The notes beneath the pieces were generated by a model, which saw nothing but the letters and a program-made list of their open reading frames with translations, was not told where the DNA came from and did not search any database. The translations under genes were made by a program, and so were the position numbers. 64,000 nucleotides of DNA from Arenibacter sp. P308M17 (lineage in GTDB: Bacteria > Bacteroidota > Bacteroidia > Flavobacteriales > Flavobacteriaceae), in assembly GCF_003426735.1 (NCBI RefSeq), contig NZ_QVON01000007.1, positions 124,001 to 188,000 on the forward strand, written 5' to 3'. This document shows, piece after piece, positions 39,301-46,048 of this stretch (its first letter is position 1; each line of letters starts with the position of its first letter).

Positions 39301-39741
39301 TTGAAGCAATCCGTTCAATTGGCCGTACACGAACAAAAGGATCCCTTATTGATCTACAAATTCGAGGCCTTTGAACTTTTCAAGGGAATGATAGAAAAGG
39401 TAAACAAAGAAGTCGTTTCTTTCCTCTTCAAAGGAGAGCTTCCAACACAGAGTCCGGAGATCCAAGAAGCTAGAAATATTCGCAGGCCAAAGGAAAATTT
39501 AAAGACCTCCAAAGAAGAAATTCCCAACAATGATGAAATGTCCGCCCAAAGCAGGGCTGTAGGCCAAAATCAGGGAGGACGGCCACAGGTAACCGAAACC
39601 ATTGTACGGGAAAAGGCCAAAATTGGGAGAAACGAAAGAATCACTATCAAGAATGTAATGTCCGGTGAAAGCAAGACGGTCAAATACAAACAGGCGGAAC
39701 CGCTTTTGGACAAAGGTGAATGGGTGATTATAGAAGATTAG
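36382..39741 (+). CDS. secA: Preprotein translocase ATPase SecA
   Basis: Motor that drives proteins through SecYEG. It is 1119 residues, longer than the E. coli protein (901) because of insertions typical of Bacteroidetes: one of about 60 residues near 50-110 and one of about 130 in the first nucleotide-binding fold after VRG-type LRVHRGLPKNKALIKF (about 370-460). Motor motifs are intact: MHTGEGKTLVATLPLYLNAL, VDEVDSVLVDDARTPLIISG, TNMAGRGTDIKL and RQLRGRSGRQGDPG. The C-terminus ends VKYKQAEPLLDKGEWVIIED and lacks the CxCx8CH zinc-binding SecB/phospholipid tail. A strong terminator follows. Confidence 0.97.
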   Translation: MSFLNSVLKVFVGDKSKKDVKDLQPLVNQIKSFEAALEKLSHDELREKTAFFKNKIKEDCKEINGQIGKLLKEVKESTDIDKNEDIYAEIDKLKGEIYTISEKTLTDLLPEAFAVVKETAKRFANNETITVKASEYDRLLSGSKDYVSLNGDSAIWKNSWDAAGKQVTWDMVHYDVQLIGGIALHQGKIAEMHTGEGKTLVATLPLYLNALTGNGSHLVTVNDYLAKRDSAWMAPIFEFHGLSVDCIDKHQPNSDGRRAAYNADITYGTNNEFGFDYLRDNMAHTPSDLVQRPHNYAIVDEVDSVLVDDARTPLIISGPVPEGDRHEFNELKPKVGDIVNKQRAYLTGVLAEAKKLIAEGDTKEGGFLLLRVHRGLPKNKALIKFLSEEGVKQLLQKTENFYMQDNNREMPKVDEELWFVIDEKNNQIELTEKGVEYLSGDGDKDFFVMPDIGNEIAKIENQDLEINKEAELKEDLFKDFAIKSERIHTMNQLLKAYTLFEKDVEYVVMENKVMIVDEQTGRIMDGRRYSDGLHQAIEAKENVKIEAMTQTFATVTLQNYFRMYSKLAGMTGTAVTEAGEFWEIYKLDVMEIPTNRPIARDDRQDLIYKTKREKYNAIIDEVTKISQSGRPALIGTTSVEISELLSRMLTIRKVPHNVLNAKLHKKEADIVAEAGNAGVVTIATNMAGRGTDIKLSAEVKKAGGLAIIGTERHDSRRVDRQLRGRSGRQGDPGSSQFYVSLEDNLMRLFGSDRVAKMMDKMGLEEGEVIQHSMMTKSIERAQKKVEENNFGVRKRLLEYDDVMNAQREVVYKRRRHALQGERLKVDIANMIYDTCEVIVDTNKAANDYKNFEFELIKYFSITSPISENDFAKMGIQEMANVIYKTAYAHYKDKMERNAATAFPVIKKVYEDNANKFERIVVPFTDGIKSLNVVTNLQEAYESKGNQLVTDFEKNISLAIIDDSWKTHLRKMDELKQSVQLAVHEQKDPLLIYKFEAFELFKGMIEKVNKEVVSFLFKGELPTQSPEIQEARNIRRPKENLKTSKEEIPNNDEMSAQSRAVGQNQGGRPQVTETIVREKAKIGRNERITIKNVMSGESKTVKYKQAEPLLDKGEWVIIED

Positions 39742-39781
39742 CAAAAACCCCTAACATCTTTATAATTAAAGAAGTATGCAA

Positions 39782-39818
39782 AAAAAAGCGATGCCCAGCC
39801 AAAGGCGTCGCTTTTTTA
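39782..39818. terminator. secA terminator (bidirectional)
   Basis: An A run, AAGCGATGCC and GGCGTCGCTT paired over 10 bp (one T-G), a short loop, then six T. It ends the secA transcript 40 bp after the stop codon. Confidence 0.88.
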
Positions 39819-39936
39819 TTGTCCAAATTTTAATATATTTATAATTAGGCTAAGGTTTCTCCGACGGAAAAGTAGCATTGAAAATGAATTTAGAAGCCGA
39901 GAAGTTGGGACGCAAATCAATAGATCCTATATTCAA

Positions 39937-39953
39937 CCTACAAGGCTTGTAGG
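39937..39953. promoter_or_regulatory. Palindrome upstream of the sensor kinase gene
   Basis: CCTACAAG-G-CTTGTAGG is a perfect 8-bp palindrome around one base, and ATCCTA (39924) with TAGGAT (39951) gives an overlapping pair. It is 97 bp before the kinase start and could be an operator. The rest of the 39819-40049 spacer shows nothing beyond a TATCTTTA box near 40012. Confidence 0.35.
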
Positions 39954-40049
39954 ATTACCATAAAAGTATTGTTTTAACCTTTAAATTCATCCCACTTTAA
40001 TTCAAACGATTATCTTTACCCTTAGAATACAACCAATAACCAAATTTTA

Positions 40050-41258
40050 ATGCAAATACCCGATCAGGATCAGTACCGACTAAAGGACAAAGTCCGTTTA
40101 ACGTTAAGGGTTAACTATATTTCCTCTGTCCTCTCCATTATTTTCGGTATTATCTGCATATTTTTACTGAAGATAACTCAAATAATTCCCACTGCCTTTA
40201 TTGTTTTTGGAACTTTAAATTTGGCCAACACCTTTATGTACCACAGGCATAAACTATTGGGGTTAACATACAATATTACTTCAATAATGGCCTTGGCCAC
40301 TTCCGTTATTATTACCATATACAGTGGTGGCATTAATAGTCCCTTTATTTTTGTGCTGGCCCTGGTGGTTTTTGCCGGATATATCAGTACAAAGGTGTAT
40401 GGCCGGATCTATTTAAACTTAAACTTACTGATTATCATTCTAATATACTCCCAGAGTATTGCGGAATTTAATTTTACGGAAAATGTTGTCCCTGTAGAAA
40501 GCAAAAATATTTTTGCCCTTTTTAGTATTCTTTTCTCCGTATACCTATTAGGGGGGGTCATAGGAAAAAACCTTATAAAGGCACATAATGAATTACACAG
40601 GATCCGAAATGAAAATGAATCCCGTATCCGTGAAAAAGACACGCTTTTAAAAGAAATTCACCATAGGGTAAAAAATAATCTTCAAACCGTATCCAGCCTA
40701 CTTAGTCTTCAATCCAGGAGTATTGAGGAGCCCAGAATAAAAACCTTGATAAAAAGCAGTCAGAATCGGGTAATTTCGATGGCCATGGTACATGAGATGT
40801 TGTACATGCGCCATGATCTATCCAAAATTGAATATAAATCCTATGTAGAGGAATTAAGTGATTATCTAATACGGTCCTTTAAAGGAACGGACAATAATAT
40901 TACCCTTAACATCAAGATCCCTGACATTAAACTCGGGATAGATACCGCCATCCCGTTAGGACTGTTGATCAACGAAGTAATTACCAACGCCCTTAAATAC
41001 GGAATAAAGGATGATGATAAAGGGGAAATACATATAGAACTTGTAAAATTGAACAACAAGGATTATATACTTTATATTGGGGACGATGGTGAAGGCTTTC
41101 CCGAGGGCATCAGTCATAAGAACACAAAATCGTTGGGACTAAAGCTTATCCATAATCTGTCCCGGCAATTAAAGGGAACCATAAACAGGGACCCCTCCAA
41201 AAAAGGCACGAACTACATTTTCAAATTTTCGGATATACAACATTCCTTTAAGACTTGA
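40050..41258 (+). CDS. Membrane sensor histidine kinase, HisKA_2 type
   Basis: A 402-residue sensor kinase. About six hydrophobic helices (residues 25-180) form a membrane input domain, then a short coiled coil. The phospho-acceptor region LLKEIHHRVKNNLQTVSSLL is the HisKA_2 H-box, and the HATPase has LGLLINEVITNALKYGI (N box), DDGEGFPEG (G1) and SLGLKLIHNLSRQLKG (G2). HisKA_2 kinases often signal to LytTR- or PhyR-like partners. No response regulator is encoded nearby, so it is an orphan in this window. The signal is not readable. Confidence 0.92.
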   Translation: MQIPDQDQYRLKDKVRLTLRVNYISSVLSIIFGIICIFLLKITQIIPTAFIVFGTLNLANTFMYHRHKLLGLTYNITSIMALATSVIITIYSGGINSPFIFVLALVVFAGYISTKVYGRIYLNLNLLIIILIYSQSIAEFNFTENVVPVESKNIFALFSILFSVYLLGGVIGKNLIKAHNELHRIRNENESRIREKDTLLKEIHHRVKNNLQTVSSLLSLQSRSIEEPRIKTLIKSSQNRVISMAMVHEMLYMRHDLSKIEYKSYVEELSDYLIRSFKGTDNNITLNIKIPDIKLGIDTAIPLGLLINEVITNALKYGIKDDDKGEIHIELVKLNNKDYILYIGDDGEGFPEGISHKNTKSLGLKLIHNLSRQLKGTINRDPSKKGTNYIFKFSDIQHSFKT

Positions 41259-41813
41259 GTCCAACGCACTATATACACCTATTCGTATATCCTTCCTTAT
41301 TTCCCCTCACCTTGAACTGTCCAAAAGGCTGTCCCGGTCCTGCCTTCCGACAAGGTAGACCCATCCGAACGGGCTGGCCCCACCCTATGGACGGAGAATC
41401 TTTGGATAACGCGAGTTCGACATAAAAATAATTGCAAGTCATTGATTTTTTGCAAACTAAAAAAAATTATCCTGTCGCCTTAAGCGCCCGCCCGTACCGA
41501 ACGACCTGTTCGGACGGGGAATAGAGAGGTTATTTCACTGTATTGCTTTTTACCATAAGATCTCGACGCTCGACCTCACAGATGTTTTATAAACAACTGA
41601 TTTTAAATAAAATATATAGCGAACTCAACTTTGGATAGAATCGGAACCTATGGCTCAATCCTGTTTCGACGGTATTTTTAAAGGTCTCAAAATACCCATG
41701 GTCTTGGGAAAAACAACTATATGGCCAAGAACGAGGCCTATGAGGATTAAAAGTGTAAATACTATCATAATGGTCTTTTTTGGGCTCCCATTTAGAGCAG
41801 GTTATTACATTTA
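41259..41813. other. Intergenic region with GC-rich hairpins and one doubtful micro-ORF
   Basis: About 555 bp. At 41491-41518 CCCGTaCCGAAC and GTTCGGACGGG form a hairpin (loop GACCT) of the dispersed GC-rich family; a looser one lies at about 41340-41386. On the minus strand 41768-41655 encodes 37 codons beginning MIVFTLLILIGLVLGHIVVF, a possible one-helix peptide in line with the secreted-protein gene upstream of it. I do not call it as a gene on this evidence. Confidence 0.45.
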
Positions 41814-42053
41814 CTAAGCCAATTTGGCCTTGTTCAATTGAGTTGAAAAAGACAATGCTTTTGTGATCCTGGAATTTTTAAACATATACAAACGCGCCAC
41901 TGGATTTTCATTTTTTACGGCAACTTCCTGTTTTGAAGTAGCCTTTGCAATATCCATAACAAGGGTTTCAATCTTTACTTCCGCAGCACCGTTTTGTGCT
42001 TGGGCAGCTACTCCGATAAAAAGAACAAAGATTAAGGTTAAAATGGTTTTCAT
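41814..42053 (-). CDS. Small secreted protein, paralogue A
   Basis: A 79-residue protein with signal peptide MKTILTLIFVLFIGVAAQAQ, a middle of variable acidic/basic sequence and a conserved end NPVARLYMFKNSRITKALSF plus NKAKLA. By hand count 47 of 79 residues match paralogue B at 45608-45847. The frame extends upstream to 42185, but the shared ATG preceded by AACGCAAGTC in both copies shows the true start at 42053. Function is unknown; families of this type occur in several copies in flavobacteria (from memory). Confidence 0.8.
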   Translation of the reverse strand: MKTILTLIFVLFIGVAAQAQNGAAEVKIETLVMDIAKATSKQEVAVKNENPVARLYMFKNSRITKALSFSTQLNKAKLA

Positions 42054-42185
42054 GACTTGCGTTTTGTTATATATATAACTCGGGCAAGTGTAATTATCCA
42101 GGTTCCAATTCGCTGAAAAGCACTGTTTTTCGTTGAGCTGAAAAATCGCTGATAAAGTGCATAAAAATGTCGATAAAAGCAACAC
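42054..42185 (-). promoter_or_regulatory. Upstream region shared with paralogue B
   Basis: The 130 bp before the start align with 45848-45975. Shared blocks, as read on the plus strand, include GACTTGCGTTTTGTT next to the ATG, AATTCG or GATTCG with a following AAA, and GATAAAGTG followed by ATCGA. No textbook -7 box is obvious. A long leader or an activator-dependent promoter is likely. Confidence 0.5.
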
Positions 42186-42651
42186 TGTCAGAAATCAATT
42201 GGGCGATAAAAATTGGTATTTCACCGATACTCTTCCATGGTTTTGGCCGACCGTTGCCCTCATTATATATGATTTTTCAAGTTCTAAATGGATATTAATA
42301 AACCTTTCCTCTGTAATTAAGTACTTACAGCTTTCTTTAGGCCAAAATAATCCTGTCCATTTAGAAAAAAATAATATTTGTAAGCAAAAGGGAAACCTTT
42401 ACAATATAGACCCCTTAAAATCAACTGTTCGTGCCAATTGAATAAGCCCTAACTACACAATGGCTCCTTACTGTCAATAATCCTATACCAACAACCAATG
42501 GTACTTATAACAGGAACTACACTACTCAAAGTGCCAATTCCAAAAAAAAATCAAAAAAAGTTGGTGGAAATTCATATTAATCGTAATATTGCAATGTTAA
42601 GATCAATATAATCTATAACATTCCTTGATAAAGACTGGATGATGAGTTGAC
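42186..42651. other. Intergenic region, no gene seen
   Basis: About 465 bp of AT-rich DNA between the divergent paralogue A and the arsR leader. A 94-codon plus-strand frame (42157-42441) starts inside the conserved leader of paralogue A and has no homology that I recognise; I see no other signals. Confidence 0.5.
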
Positions 42652-42798
42652 GATAAGCAGTAGGCAAAAAAAATGGATTATACTCCCTTTTTCCAACTAT
42701 GGACACCCGAAATTTATGGCAGCTCATCCAGAGAACTATCGGGAGCAGGCTTGCCTTCGGGCAAAGACAGGATTTCAACCTTTAACTAGATAATACAA
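42652..42798 (+). promoter_or_regulatory. arsR leader, copy 1 of a duplicated regulatory block
   Basis: Aligned with 43690-43864, it shares the blocks AAATTTATGG, CTCATCCAGA, GAGCAGGC followed by a hairpin (here TTGCC-TTCG-GGCAA at 42751-42764), and at the end AACCTTTAACTA then ATAATA just before the start codon. The block probably holds the promoter and ArsR operator, placed identically before two ars genes. Confidence 0.55.
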
Positions 42799-43131
42799 AT
42801 GGGCTTAGCCAAAACAGAAATATTTTCGGATGAACAAAATGAAATTGCCGGTTTTGCAAAGGTCTTTGGGCATCCGGCCAGAGTAGCCATACTACAGCAT
42901 CTTTTTAAAATAAATACCTGTGTATGTGGCGATCTGGTAAACGAAATTGGATTGGCACAACCCACCATTTCACAGCACCTTAAGGAATTAAAACTACTGG
43001 GGCTCATCAAAGGCAGTGTGGAAGGCACGAGTGTCTGCTATTGTATCAATACCGAAAAATGGTTGGAAATGAAAGGGATTTTAAACCAATTTCTAAATCA
43101 GGACATCGCCCAGCAGGGGGACTGCTGCTAA
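42799..43131 (+). CDS. arsR: ArsR-family arsenic-responsive repressor
   Basis: A 110-residue winged-helix repressor. NTCVCGDLVNEIGLAQPTIS carries the CxC metal site just before the recognition helix, the classical As(III)/Sb(III) sensor of ArsR, and HLKELKLLGLIKG completes the HTH. The C-terminus ends GDCC, adding two more thiols. On As(III) binding it should release the promoters of this island, including the duplicated leader before its own gene and before 43865. Confidence 0.92.
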   Translation: MGLAKTEIFSDEQNEIAGFAKVFGHPARVAILQHLFKINTCVCGDLVNEIGLAQPTISQHLKELKLLGLIKGSVEGTSVCYCINTEKWLEMKGILNQFLNQDIAQQGDCC

Positions 43132-43178
43132 AAAATTTAAATTTATCAATCGTTTAATCGCAATAAACAAATAACAAA

Positions 43179-43652
43179 ATGAAACTATCAGAAATAAAAA
43201 CAATTTTAGAAAATTTGGAAACCATTGCCTTTCAATTGCCCAACGGCAAATTGGTACCCAATAATTTTCACGTTACGGAAGTAGGTAAAATCACCAAAAA
43301 CTTCATAGACTGTGGCGGTACGCTGCGCAAGGAGGAGGTTGTAAATTTTCAGCTATGGGATTCCAACGACTATGACCACAGGCTCCATCCCGAAAAATTG
43401 ATCCACATCATTGAACTATCAGAAAAGGTACTGGAAATTGGGAACTTGGAAATTGAAGTGGAGTACCAAGGGGAAACCATTCAAAAATTTGGGCTGGACT
43501 TTGACGGTACCAACTTTCTTTTGGCCACCAAGCATACGGATTGTTTAGCGAAGGACAACTGTGGGATACCAGCAGAAAAACCGAAAATTAAATTATCCCA
43601 ATTACAAGAGACTTCGACAAATTGCTGTACCCCCAACTCCGGATGTTGTTAA
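43179..43652 (+). CDS. DUF6428 family protein with C-terminal Cys cluster
   Basis: A 157-residue cytoplasmic protein found almost always beside arsR/acr3 in Bacteroidetes. The core (GKLVPNNFHVTEVGKITKNF and LWDSNDYDHRLHPEKLIHII) shows conserved His and Asp residues; the tail adds C at KHTDCLAKDNCG and ends NCCTPNSGCC. The thiol pairs could bind As(III) or hand it to the pump or to ArsR; that is inference. It follows arsR by 47 bp, so is probably in its transcript. Confidence 0.85.
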   Translation: MKLSEIKTILENLETIAFQLPNGKLVPNNFHVTEVGKITKNFIDCGGTLRKEEVVNFQLWDSNDYDHRLHPEKLIHIIELSEKVLEIGNLEIEVEYQGETIQKFGLDFDGTNFLLATKHTDCLAKDNCGIPAEKPKIKLSQLQETSTNCCTPNSGCC

Positions 43653-43668
43653 ACCACTTTCGCTTGGC

Positions 43669-43703
43669 AGTGAGTAGTGAGTAGTGAGTAGTGAGTAGTG
43701 AGT
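43669..43703. repeat. Five perfect tandem copies of AGTGAGT
   Basis: The 7-mer AGTGAGT is repeated five times, then A and an A run. It stands at the upstream edge of leader copy 2. Related 7-mer text (CAGTAGG) stands at the same place in copy 1. Slippage could vary its length. Confidence 0.9.
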
Positions 43704-43864
43704 AAAAAAACGGATATCATTGCCTTTTGCCAACAATGGAGTAACAAAATTTATGGAAACTCATCCAGAAAACGATCAAGAGCAGGCCTGCCTGCCTTTG
43801 CCGGCAGGCAGGCCCGACTACGTTCAGGCGGGGTTTTAACCTTTAACTATATAATAAAAATAAT
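43690..43864 (+). promoter_or_regulatory. Leader copy 2 before the arsenate-reductase-like gene
   Basis: Homologous to 42652-42798 (blocks listed there). The hairpin following GAGCAGGC is here much larger: GCCTGCCTGCC (43786-43796) with GGCAGGCAGGC (43803-43813), followed by a CCCGACTACG/GGCGGGG part of the GC-rich family. AACCTTTAACTATATAATA precedes the ATG. A strong hairpin this close to a start may also act on transcription or translation. Confidence 0.55.
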
Positions 43865-44497
43865 ATGACACCGGTAAAAACGAAGGTCTATGACCCAATA
43901 GCACAGCTTATCCCCAAGCTGGACAAGGATACCATAAGCCAGGAACGAAGGGAAATTTTACAGCCCCTTGCCCAGTATATACAGTCCAAAACGGATAGCC
44001 AAGAACCCATAAGAATTAATTTTATATGCACCCATAATTCCAGAAGGAGTCACTTATCGCAAGTATGGGCGCAAACAATGGCCCACTATTTTAATGTAAA
44101 GAATGTGCAATGCTATTCGGGGGGGACGGAATCTACCGCCTTATTTCCAATAGTAGCGCAAACCTTAAAAAATACTGGATTCCAAATAGAAACCATTTCA
44201 GAAGGTAAAAATCCAATTTATAGCATAAAATATGCTGAAAATGAGCCTCCAATAATCGGCTTTTCAAAGAAGCTGGATGATAATTTTAATCCCAAATCGG
44301 AATTTGCAGCAGTTATGACCTGTTCGCAGGCCGATGGGGGCTGTCCGTTTATTGCTGGCGCCGAAAAACGTATCCCAATAACTTTCGAAGATCCAAAGGC
44401 TTTTGACAATACCCCGCTACAGGCTGAAAAGTATCAGGATAGAAGCCTTCAAATTGCGACTGAACTATTTTATGTGTTTTCCCAAATAAAATCGTAA
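43865..44497 (+). CDS. Arsenate reductase-like low-molecular-weight phosphatase
   Basis: A 210-residue protein of the LMW protein-tyrosine-phosphatase/ArsC (thioredoxin-type) fold. INFICTHNSRRSHLSQVWAQ contains the C-x5-R-S loop near residue 58, and CSQADGGCPFIAGAEKRIPI gives the further cysteines that typically complete the reduction cycle. The N-terminal 45 residues are an extension seen in flavobacterial members. In this context (arsR, DUF6428, ACR3) it should reduce As(V) to As(III). acr3 starts 3 bp after its stop. Confidence 0.9.
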   Translation: MTPVKTKVYDPIAQLIPKLDKDTISQERREILQPLAQYIQSKTDSQEPIRINFICTHNSRRSHLSQVWAQTMAHYFNVKNVQCYSGGTESTALFPIVAQTLKNTGFQIETISEGKNPIYSIKYAENEPPIIGFSKKLDDNFNPKSEFAAVMTCSQADGGCPFIAGAEKRIPITFEDPKAFDNTPLQAEKYQDRSLQIATELFYVFSQIKS

Positions 44498-44500
44498 TCA

Positions 44501-45559
44501 ATGGCCTTGAACAAAAAATTAAGCTTTCTGGACAGCTATCTTACCCTTTGGATTTTTTTAGCCATGGCTTTGGGCATAGGTATAGGCTATTCGGTACCTA
44601 GCTTTCCAAAAATCATCAATAGTTTTGGTAACGGAACAACCAATATACCCATTGCCATTGGACTTATCCTAATGATGTATCCGCCATTGGCAAAGGTAGA
44701 TTACTCCCTTTTGCCCAAGGTTTTTAAAAACACTAAAGTATTATCCATTTCCCTCATTCTGAATTGGATAGTGGGTCCAATTTTAATGTTTGTACTGGCC
44801 ATTACTTTTTTGCGGGACTATCCGGAATATATGGTTGGACTCATCCTCATTGGTTTGGCGCGTTGCATAGCCATGGTACTGGTATGGAACGATTTGGCCG
44901 AAGGAAATAGCGAATACGGTGCCGGATTGGTAGCCCTTAATAGTATTTTTCAGGTATTTGCCTACAGTTTCTACGCCTGGATCTTTATCACCGTGCTCCC
45001 ACCCTACTTCGGGTTTGAAGGGGCAATTGTAACTATTTCCATAGCGACCATAGCCGAAAGCGTAGCCATATATTTAGGAATTCCGTTTGCACTGGGTTTT
45101 TTAAGTAGATTGATCCTGGTTAAACTGAAAGGCAGGGAATGGTACTCCAATACATTTATTGCGACCATATCCCCGATGACCTTGATAGCCTTATTGTTTA
45201 CCATAGTGGTCATGTTTTCCTTAAAAGGGGAAATGATCGTTGCCATACCCATGGATGTCCTTATCATAGCGGTTCCTCTGCTCATTTATTTTACCCTGAT
45301 GTTTATCATTGGTTTTTTCTTTACCAAGGCCATGGGGGCAGATTATGATAAAACGGCCTCGGTAGCCTTCACGGCGGCAGGAAACAATTTTGAATTGGCC
45401 ATAGCGGTGGCCATAGCGGTCTTCGGACTAAATTCGGGACAGGCATTTGTCGGGGTCATTGGTCCCTTGGTAGAAGTTCCCGCACTAATTTTATTGGTCC
45501 GGGTAGCCTTTCGCCTACGAAAAAAGTATTATCCCAAAGAAACAGCCCAGAGTATGTAA
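44501..45559 (+). CDS. Arsenite efflux permease, ACR3 family
   Basis: A 352-residue membrane carrier with ten predicted helices that expels As(III). The diagnostic cysteine stands in [19 protein letters not shown] (about residues 124-142), and [20 protein letters not shown] and [16 protein letters not shown] are ACR3 signatures. The 3-bp gap to the preceding reductase-like gene shows they are co-expressed. Often named ArsB in databases, but it belongs to the ACR3 and not the ArsB superfamily. Confidence 0.95.
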   Translation: MALNKKLSFLDSYLTLWIFLAMALGIGIGYSVPSFPKIINSFGNGTTNIPIAIGLILMMYPPLAKVDYSLLPKVFKNTKVLSISLILNWIVGPILMFVLAITFLRDYPEYMVGLILIGLARCIAMVLVWNDLAEGNSEYGAGLVALNSIFQVFAYSFYAWIFITVLPPYFGFEGAIVTISIATIAESVAIYLGIPFALGFLSRLILVKLKGREWYSNTFIATISPMTLIALLFTIVVMFSLKGEMIVAIPMDVLIIAVPLLIYFTLMFIIGFFFTKAMGADYDKTASVAFTAAGNNFELAIAVAIAVFGLNSGQAFVGVIGPLVEVPALILLVRVAFRLRKKYYPKETAQSM

Positions 45560-45607
45560 AGTTTGTTGCTATTTAGAAATTAATAGGCCTAAGAACTTAG
45601 ATGGAGC

Positions 45608-45847
45608 TTAAGCCAATTTGGCCTTGTTCATTTTGGTAGTGAAGGACAAGGCTTTGGTTACCTTGGCATTTTTGAGCATATAAAGGCGGGCAACCATGTT
45701 TTCGGTTTTTAAGGGACCCTCTTTTTTGGAAACAACAGTAACAATACCCCTAGCAACAACTTCAACCTTAACCTCGGAAGTATCGTTTTTGGCCTGTACG
45801 GCCATTCCGATAAAAAGAACAAAGATTATGGTTAAGGTGATTTTCAT
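45608..45847 (-). CDS. Small secreted protein, paralogue B
   Basis: A 79-residue secreted protein (signal MKITLTIIFVLFIGMAVQAK) with the end NMVARLYMLKNAKVTKALSF and NKAKLA, a close paralogue of the product at 41814-42053 in the same orientation. It converges with acr3 with 48 bp between them. The shared C-terminus and leader suggest the same regulation and partner for both copies. Function is unknown. Confidence 0.8.
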   Translation of the reverse strand: MKITLTIIFVLFIGMAVQAKNDTSEVKVEVVARGIVTVVSKKEGPLKTENMVARLYMLKNAKVTKALSFTTKMNKAKLA

Positions 45848-45975
45848 GACTTGCGTTTTGTTTTAAGTATAACTTGCGCAAGGGCATTGAACTAGGTTTC
45901 GATTCGTTTAAAGGCATTTTTTCTCGTTAAAAGGAAAAATATCGGATAAAGTGTACGTTATTATCGACAAACGCA
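45848..45975 (-). promoter_or_regulatory. Upstream region shared with paralogue A
   Basis: Aligned with 42054-42185; the most conserved blocks are next to the ATG and at GATAAAGTG. The conservation in non-coding DNA is as good as in the coding part, which points to regulatory use. Confidence 0.5.
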
Positions 45976-45987
45976 AATCAATCCTAT

Positions 45988-46030
45988 TTCCTTTTATCGA
46001 TGAAATTTTACATTTCATCAATAAAAGGAA
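45988..46030. repeat. Long near-perfect hairpin
   Basis: TTCCTTTTATCGATGAAAT (45988-46006) and ATTTCATCAATAAAAGGAA (46012-46030) pair over 19 bp with a single mismatch (a G-U pair on the minus strand) and a TTTAC loop. It sits 19 bp past the stop of the minus-strand MFS gene. There is no T run, so processing or transcript stabilisation is as likely as termination. Confidence 0.7.
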
Positions 46031-46048
46031 GTAAATACTCATGTTGAA

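Noticed and set aside
41655-41768. 37-codon minus-strand frame with a hydrophobic start
   Set aside because: Too short and without supporting context; only mentioned in the intergenic entry.
42157-42441. 94-codon frame upstream of arsR
   Set aside because: It begins in the conserved leader of the opposite gene and is not protein-like.
43669-43703. Tandem heptamers as a CRISPR array
   Set aside because: There are no spacers, and the unit is only 7 bp.
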